From Deuterostichococcus epilithicus (Eukaryota > Chlorophyta > Trebouxiophyceae > Prasiolales > Stichococcaceae), in contig JAVTLE010000023.1 in assembly GCA_033439295.1 (NCBI GenBank), positions 3,508,530 to 3,572,529 of the forward strand: a stretch of 64,000 bases of DNA, read 5' to 3'. Below, piece after piece: positions 58,301-64,000 of the stretch. The notes under the pieces were generated by a model. The model was given only the letters and a program-made list of their open reading frames with translations. It searched no databases and was not told where the DNA came from. A program made the position numbers and the translations under genes. The stretch's first letter is position 1. Every line of letters starts with the position of its first letter.

Positions 58301-59291
58301 CCGGTGCTGGCTGGACCGATGTCTCTTTCATCGCAGGACAAGCCCACCGATCATGAGGCTTCCAAGGCGGCAGCGACAGCGGCGGAGGACGCCTATGACC
58401 GCATCGCAGACGCGCAGGAGGCCCTGCTCCTGAGTGCGCTCCCCTGCTCCCTTCAGGTCTAGGGTTTAGGGTTGCACTCTTGTCCGGTTCACCCTGGCCA
58501 AACCGCTCATGCCGTGGCCTCGTGCATGCACAGCCTGTGCTTCCGCTCAGAGCCCAGGCGTGCTGCAGCTGACAATCTCAGTCGCATGCGACACCCCGTG
58601 TGACGCTCGACCCACCTCCGCGGTTGGTGCGCCGCTGCAGTCCAGGTGCAGTCCACGAGACTGGCTGCGTTACTGTGCGCCACTGCGTCAAGCTGTGGGC
58701 CTGTGTGCCTGCTGGCGGCAGCCGGCACACCAGCAGCACGGCGGCGGAGGCATTGCTGCATGGACGACGCGGCCTCCGAGCTGTGGTCGTGTCGTGCCTG
58801 CAGGCGGCGGCACCAGCATCGCGGTGACGGAGGACGTGCTGAAGCGCCGCACCTACTTTTCCACTGTCATGGTCGCCTATATTGCGGGACTTGGCGTCGC
58901 GTTTGCGGCAAATGCCATCACCCATCTCGGGCAGCCAGGTGCGGTTCTCGAGCTTCAAATAGTATGACAGGACGAGTGCGGCGGGCTGCCATGACATTTC
59001 CATGATGATGGTGACAGTGCTATGACGAGGCTGCGCAGCGCCCGCGCGGCACACTCACCGTGCTCTCCCCCGGCAATGCATCAGAACCCTAGAAGCTGTG
59101 CACTGCGTCCGGCGGTTGAGTCCAATCAAGTCTGAGTCGTGTGTCTGTGCGCAGCGCTCCTGTACATTGTGCCATTCACGCTGGGCTCGGTGGCCGTCAC
59201 AGCGCTGGTCCGCGGCGAGGTGTCACAGCTGCTGAAGTTCAAGGAGAAGGAATCGGCCCCGCTAGTAGCCCCGGCAAAGAAGTCGCCTTAG
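55301..59291 (+). CDS. Signal peptide peptidase-like intramembrane aspartyl protease
   Basis: Presenilin/SPP-family protease that cuts membrane-anchored signal peptides. Phase-continuous exons: up to 55645, 55761-56015, 56065-56235, 56429-56535, 56659-56713, 56855-56934, 57089-57198, 57363-57496, 57637-57683, 57834-57898, 58056-58186, 58337-58433, 58804-58938 and 59155-59291 (stop). Catalytic motifs: YD in GLLVYDVFWVF (about 57450), GxGD in LLGLGDIAVPG (about 58056) and PAL in QPALLYIVPFTLG (about 58938/59155). Multiple membrane helices are clear (AYGAFFGVLGFGLLPGL, DLPYFLGLAAITIYIGA, PLLASAALFGTYLLIKF). The 150-residue N-terminus is polar and Ser/Ala/Asp-rich (SEDAEAGAFSSRAARSD), longer than in ordinary SPP. 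An acidic Ala-rich loop (DKPTDHEASKAAATAAEDAY) is inserted between catalytic helices. The first open frame has no ATG, so a 5' exon is missing. Confidence 0.9.
58459..58478 (+). repeat. Interstitial TTTAGGG-type doublet
   Basis: TCTAGGGTTTAGGGTTGC lies in an SPP-like intron (58434-58803), about 25 bases past the donor. Two partial copies of the plant/Chlorella telomere heptamer are present; the length is too short to be a true telomeric tract. Confidence 0.7.
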
Positions 59292-59743
59292 CCTTAATGA
59301 AGGCCGTGCAATCCAGTTGTACGTTGCAGCAGCTAGGTAGAAAAGCCCAGCCGAGGGATGAGCCATCTGGAGAGTGCGTGATCTGGGTGAAGTTGAATTA
59401 GCAGCTGCATTGACGAGATGGCGAATTGCTCAGAATTATTGGGAAGTGTTGTCGTCCTGCTGCAGCGAGACGATCCAGCCCTACACTTCTTGATGTACCT
59501 TGCAACAATTGGTGCTTGTTCAAGGTGTCCTTCGTCTGGAGCGCCAAAGAATCAATATCTTTCCCAGCTGCCAATTCCGCTTCTGATACAGCTGGTCTAA
59601 CAAGCAGAACGCCCCACAACCATCACACAACGGTCACGATTAGATTGTTTTGTGCTCGACCAACAGTACATACTGGCAGTCATGACCCCAGGGCCGCCGG
59701 CCGCAGGTCCCACTGCCGTTTCACAATACACCCTGAGCTGCGA
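59292..59743. other. Convergent 3' spacer
   Basis: 450 bases between the SPP-like stop and the RWA-type stop on the opposite strand. No gene is seen. Confidence 0.55.
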
Positions 59744-62700
59744 TCACACGCCCAGTAGCGAGCTGGACTGCAGCACGCAGGCGCCAGCAGCATACAGCGC
59801 TGCGGCAGCAATGGCCATGATGGCGCCGTTGCGCCACAGCAGCCCCATTTCCTTGCCGGGGATGGCCACGTTCTTGAGGTCGTTGGTGAGCACAAACAGG
59901 CGGTAGGACACAAAGACATAGACGGCGGTGCACAGCGCAAAGTTGACGAGCGGGTAGCCCGGCAGGAAGAGGTTCAGCAGCAGCTTGGGCTGCCCGTTGG
60001 GGACGCCTGCAACCAGTGCACAGGCAGCAGCATGAATGGGCTGAGCGGCTCATGCACAGCTGCGTGCGATCCTGCCAAATCAACAGCTGTGTGGTGTCAC
60101 TTGACTGGCAGCTGCAGGTGTTGAGGGCACCTTCTACAACCTCCGACTGCACGCAAACTGGCAACTTGACATAGCAGCTTGAATTACACGCAGCAGCGCA
60201 CCAGTGTGCAGCCAGGTATGGAACTGGCCGATGTACGTCTCCAGGGTGATGCAGCCCAGCCAGCCAAAGAGGCTGAGGCTGTAGTTGCGCAGCACCGGCG
60301 TGATGTTGCGCGCCTGCGCACCAAGGCAGCACACATGATTTGGATGGGTCCCGTGCGGTGCGGCGGACACCATCAGCCGCATCCCGTCAAGTCCTGTGGC
60401 ATGACGCCGCTCAGTCGTCCCAAGCACGAGCCCTGCGCAGCGCTGGCCGATGGTCGATGCCGACGCTGTGGCGCAGGCCCTGGGCTGCTGGTTTCAGTGC
60501 TTGTCCGGCTGTCCGTTCTACAGCGCGCACCACGATCCAACAGAGGATGGGGATCCAGGACGTGTACGGGTGCACCGCATTGTACTCCAGCTTCGGCCTC
60601 GTGAACACGTACAGGTACCTGCGCCGGCAATGGGAAACCCTACAGCAAATCCCCAGAAACAGACGCGAACAGCATCAGGCAGCGATCGCGGCTGGCGCAG
60701 GTGCGCCTTGAACGGTGCGCCGTGCCGCTCAGGCAGCGTGTGGCAGCGTGCCAGGCGTGTCAGCGCAATGCGAGGGAGGGCTGATCGCGGCAGCGCCCTG
60801 CTCGGGCTCTTGTGCGCTGGCGCGAGCGCGCGCCGCCGAGCAGTTGCAGGTGACGCATGAGGAGGTGCCGTGTGAGGCACCCAGAGGGCCGCACCACATG
60901 TAAAAGACAAAGCCGGTGGCGGCGAGCAGGGCGGCCCGTGCCAGCCACCGCCCCCGCGCCTGCAGGCCGTCGATCCGCTGCAGTGCCTCCTCGGCCTGCG
61001 TGCAGTCAGCAGTCACTTGTCTTCGTCCCGCGAACGAATAGTGAGATGTGTTTGTACCGCAGCGGAGTTTCGTGTCGTGCGCTCTGCTGAGCTCTCAGGC
61101 ACTGACGACTGCGGAATGCAGGCAGCAGCGCCAACTTTCTGCGAGCAGTTTGCGCACATATATCGGAAGGGTTGCTTCCCAAACATCGGAAGAGTCTCAG
61201 CACGCCTGCGTGGCAGCGGAACACACACAATGCATCACGCGGAAAATCCGCACCTTGGGGTGAGCCCATGCGCACAGCATGCCGAAGATCCAGACGTAGC
61301 GGTCCAGAGACGACCGGAAGTACCACTCTGCGACCGGGAGCACGAGAACTTCAGGTTTTAAGGCTCAAAGTTTGATCCATTTTGCTTGCGCATTTGCGCC
61401 GTCCGTGCACCTGTGCTGGCGCCAGCTGGACAGCTGCGCTCAGCATTGCATATCACAGCAGTTGGCGATGCTTTTCTGCGCACGAGCAGGCAGCTGACTA
61501 AGCGGCCGGGGGCTTTTGCTTGCGGCAGTGCTCACACGGTGGTAGAAGGTGGTACGTCCTACAAGACTGCCATGTAAGGCACCAGACATGACCTGCGCAA
61601 CCCCTCACCGTGCAGCACATCGTCGCTGGGCTTGCGAGGGTCCACGTATCCGACCAGCCACGTGAACGGGCTCCACACAGCATAGAACACCCACCTGTAG
61701 CACGGAAATTCTCATTAGAAAATGACGGCATGGAGGGTAGGCTCTGGTGTGAGGCGCCCGGGCACGCAGCATGGCAGTGGTGTATCCATGTGGCGTGTGC
61801 AGGTGGAGCGGCTTTTCCAAGCTCGACAGGATGCTTTAAAGCAAGCCTGGCAGGCAGCGGGCCAGTCGGGGTGGCGCCTGAGGCGCAATGAAACGGGCGT
61901 GAAAGCAGTGCGACAACTGTGGCAGGGAACGTGGCAGGGAAGGTGCCCACTTGAGGTCCCAGAACACGAAGATGACCAGCAGGCTGGCCAGAATTTTGGC
62001 GCCAATTCCCACGCTGTACTTGTTGAATTTGTTTGCGATGCCCAGCGCTGCGTACACGCCGACCTGCAAACACGATTGCATCAGCACGAGCAGGCATTGT
62101 GACCGGCAGCTGCGCCGTGACCAGGTATAAGCGGTCGCACAACTCTCCACCTCTCCAGCTCATGATGCTTGTTGTGATCCAACAGCGGAGGCGGCAGCAC
62201 ACCATGCCTCTGACCAGCATGCTAAGGTTAGCACCATCAAGGGCAGCACCAAGGTTGACAAATGGGAGGGCGCACCGTGAAGAGGGTGTGCATGGGGCAG
62301 ATGTAGTAGAGCATGTAGTCATTGCGCAGCACGATGCAGCAGAACAGGACCAGGAAGTTGAGCCGCCACATCATCTGGCAGAACCTGTGCCACACCACCA
62401 GTCTTGTCAGCTTCTTGCTGTCAGCGGTCGTCAGCAAGCTGGACGGGACAGCAGTTCGGCCCCAGCGGTTCGAGGTGGTAAGCCTTCGAGCACTGCAGCG
62501 GAGCGCGTGTCCTGTGACAGCCCCAGCAGAACCTGAGCCACATTTCGAAAAACCGGAAGCGCCTCCTGCCTGACGCGCTGCACAGATTGACCACAGCATG
62601 GCTCAGGCGCTGCATGTACGTCCCTGAGGCTATGAGCACCACAAAAACCCTCGAACTCACCGCGGCAGGCTGAAGTCGTTGGTCTTGTAATAGTACAGGA

Positions 62701-64000
62701 AATTGCCGAAGCCGGTCATCCACACGTACGCGGCGATGTACACGCGTATCGCATTGTACATCTCCGCCGCCGCAAAGTAGTGGTACAGCAGGAACAGCAC
62801 CTGCGCCGCGTCCCGGGTTCAATGAAAACGTGACAGCATAACCAGTAGCAACGCTGGCCTCACGCACTGGGTGGTGTGTTTCCGGTGGCACCAAGGAGGC
62901 CGGCAAAGCCCTGGCAGCGCGGAAGCTCGACTGCCAGAGCGCCCGATATTGAGCGGGCGCCACAAATCGTCTACAATCACAGTCCGCTGCATAATGACCT
63001 GCAGACCTTGCGCTGGGCCCCGAGAGCAATGCCACATGAACCGCATCGTCACGCGAGCTTGGAGTGATGGCTCACCTGCATCCAGCCCTTCCACTCCTCC
63101 GTCTGCTGCCGGTTGAGCAGCGACGCCACCTTGCATTTGGATGTGGATGTCCATCCGGCCACCACTACCAGCACCAGGAAGATAAATGCAAACCTGCAGG
63201 AATCATGGCGCCGTTGCTGTGATCCTGTCAAAACCTTCGACCAACCAGCACCAGGAAGATGAATGCGAACATGCGGCATGAGGCGCGCTGTCTCTGGCGT
63301 GCTTTGACGCCCCCGGAAGCCAAGGCCTGGGTCGCTCGAGTGCTTGGCCCTAGCACATGCATCCCATCGTGCCCGTCCCGTGTGCAAACCGTGCTTGAGT
63401 ATTCAACACAATTCTCATGACAAAGGCTGTATGCAGCGCAAGCGGCGGCGCTTACCTGTCACGAATGTACTCCTTCTCCACAGGGAACAGCAGCGCCGAG
63501 CGGTCCGCCACGTAGAACCACAGCATGATGGTGCCAAATTCCACGCTGCGGTAGCGTACAGCAGGAGAGGTTCACAGCGAGTCGCATCAGTTGGCTCTTC
63601 GGCAGCTCGTGAGCGCGCTGCGGGTGTTCTGCAGGTGCAGTATATGTGGGCGAGACCCCGATGAATGACATTTGCCTTTCCATTGTACGGCAGGAATGCC
63701 GCGCAGTGCGCGGCATATTGTCAATGCGCACCAGGATTTGAGTGCATCCTTTGCACCGAGCAGGGCGTCCTGGTCCAGCTGCAAGCACCTGTGTGGGGTG
63801 GCGGCAGCAGCGCTCTTCAGCAGCCTGCGGAATGGTGCGGCATGCAGAAGACCGGTGCGCTGGCGTGCCAAGGTTGACTCAGGAGTCCTGCCGTGTCCCC
63901 TTCATGGCAGCCTGCAAACCAGCTGTGACACGCAAAGGCATGGGCATGGACCCCGTAGCTCACCTCACGAACCCGCACTTCATGAGGCTGTCCATGGTCA
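59744..64000 (-). CDS. RWA: RWA/CASD1-type polysaccharide O-acetyltransferase, 5' partial
   Basis: Multi-pass Golgi membrane protein that supplies acetyl groups to cell-wall polysaccharides in plants (REDUCED WALL ACETYLATION family; CASD1 in animals). It is cut by the right edge and ends at 59744. Exons read from the right: 63964-edge (MKCGFV), 63456-63545 ([20 protein letters not shown]), 63076-63193 ([12 protein letters not shown]), 62661-62800 ([32 protein letters not shown]), 62276-62384 ([35 protein letters not shown]), 61951-62063, 61609-61694, about 61254-61330 ([12 protein letters not shown]), about 60885-60995, 60531-60618 ([14 protein letters not shown]), 60202-60313 ([20 protein letters not shown]) and 59744-60006 ([20 protein letters not shown]). 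These blocks and their order match plant RWA. Phases agree at most joins; the link between the 60885 and 60618 exons is unresolved. The catalytic GDS/DxxH domain of CASD1 would lie off the window, if present. Confidence 0.9.
63160..63276 (-). repeat. Partial duplication of an RWA exon start in the adjacent intron
   Basis: The exon start at about 63163-63193 (minus strand: FAFIFLVLV) has a near copy at about 63245-63276. The two share CAGCACCAGGAAGATRAATG in plus orientation. The second copy lies in the intron upstream and lacks the intact acceptor. Confidence 0.65.

Overview
The window is nuclear DNA of a green alga, most likely a trebouxiophyte of the Chlorella lineage. The evidence is: GC-rich coding DNA cut into many short exons by introns mostly of 50-400 bases; plant-type chloroplast proteins (carotenoid isomerase, PsbQ, an RPI4-type isomerase); a plant-type RWA acetyltransferase; and ordinary eukaryotic housekeeping genes (RPL4, SNF8, EAF6, THOC1, separase, signal peptide peptidase). 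I saw no transposase, reverse transcriptase, viral gene, CRISPR array or rRNA, and found no convincing tRNA by eye. All exon models were built by hand from homology, GT/GC..AG sites and phase continuity. No alignment or transcript data were available.

Layout, left to right: an organelle-targeted helical-repeat protein (minus, runs off the left edge); carotenoid isomerase (plus, complete 13-exon model); an F-box/LRR gene (plus); RPL4 (minus, complete); an EF-hand protein (plus); SNF8/VPS22 (plus, complete); separase (minus, about 12.8 kb, the largest gene); EAF6 (plus, complete); THOC1/HPR1 (minus); a PhzF-family protein (plus); a BAR-like coiled-coil protein (plus); an alpha-crystallin/HSP20 protein (minus); an ApaH-like phosphatase (plus); PsbQ (minus); a ribose-5-phosphate isomerase 4-like protein (minus); a signal-peptide-peptidase-like protease (plus); and an RWA/CASD1-type acetyltransferase (minus, runs off the right edge).

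Many neighbours are divergent pairs sharing a few hundred bases of promoter DNA: helical-repeat protein/CRTISO, RPL4/EF-hand, separase/EAF6, THOC1/PhzF, HSP20/ApaH-like and RPI4/SPP. Others are convergent pairs. The functions are mixed, as expected for a nuclear locus. Several products act in the chloroplast (CRTISO, PsbQ, RPI4-like) and several in nuclear chromatin or RNA metabolism (EAF6, THOC1, separase).

The most unusual signals are: at least seven GC-AG introns spread over four genes; a tandem array that repeats an exon end together with its splice donor in THOC1; a PhzF homologue without the catalytic Glu; a minisatellite at the EAF6 3' end whose unit contains the stop codon; and an AT-rich open frame between ApaH-like and PsbQ.
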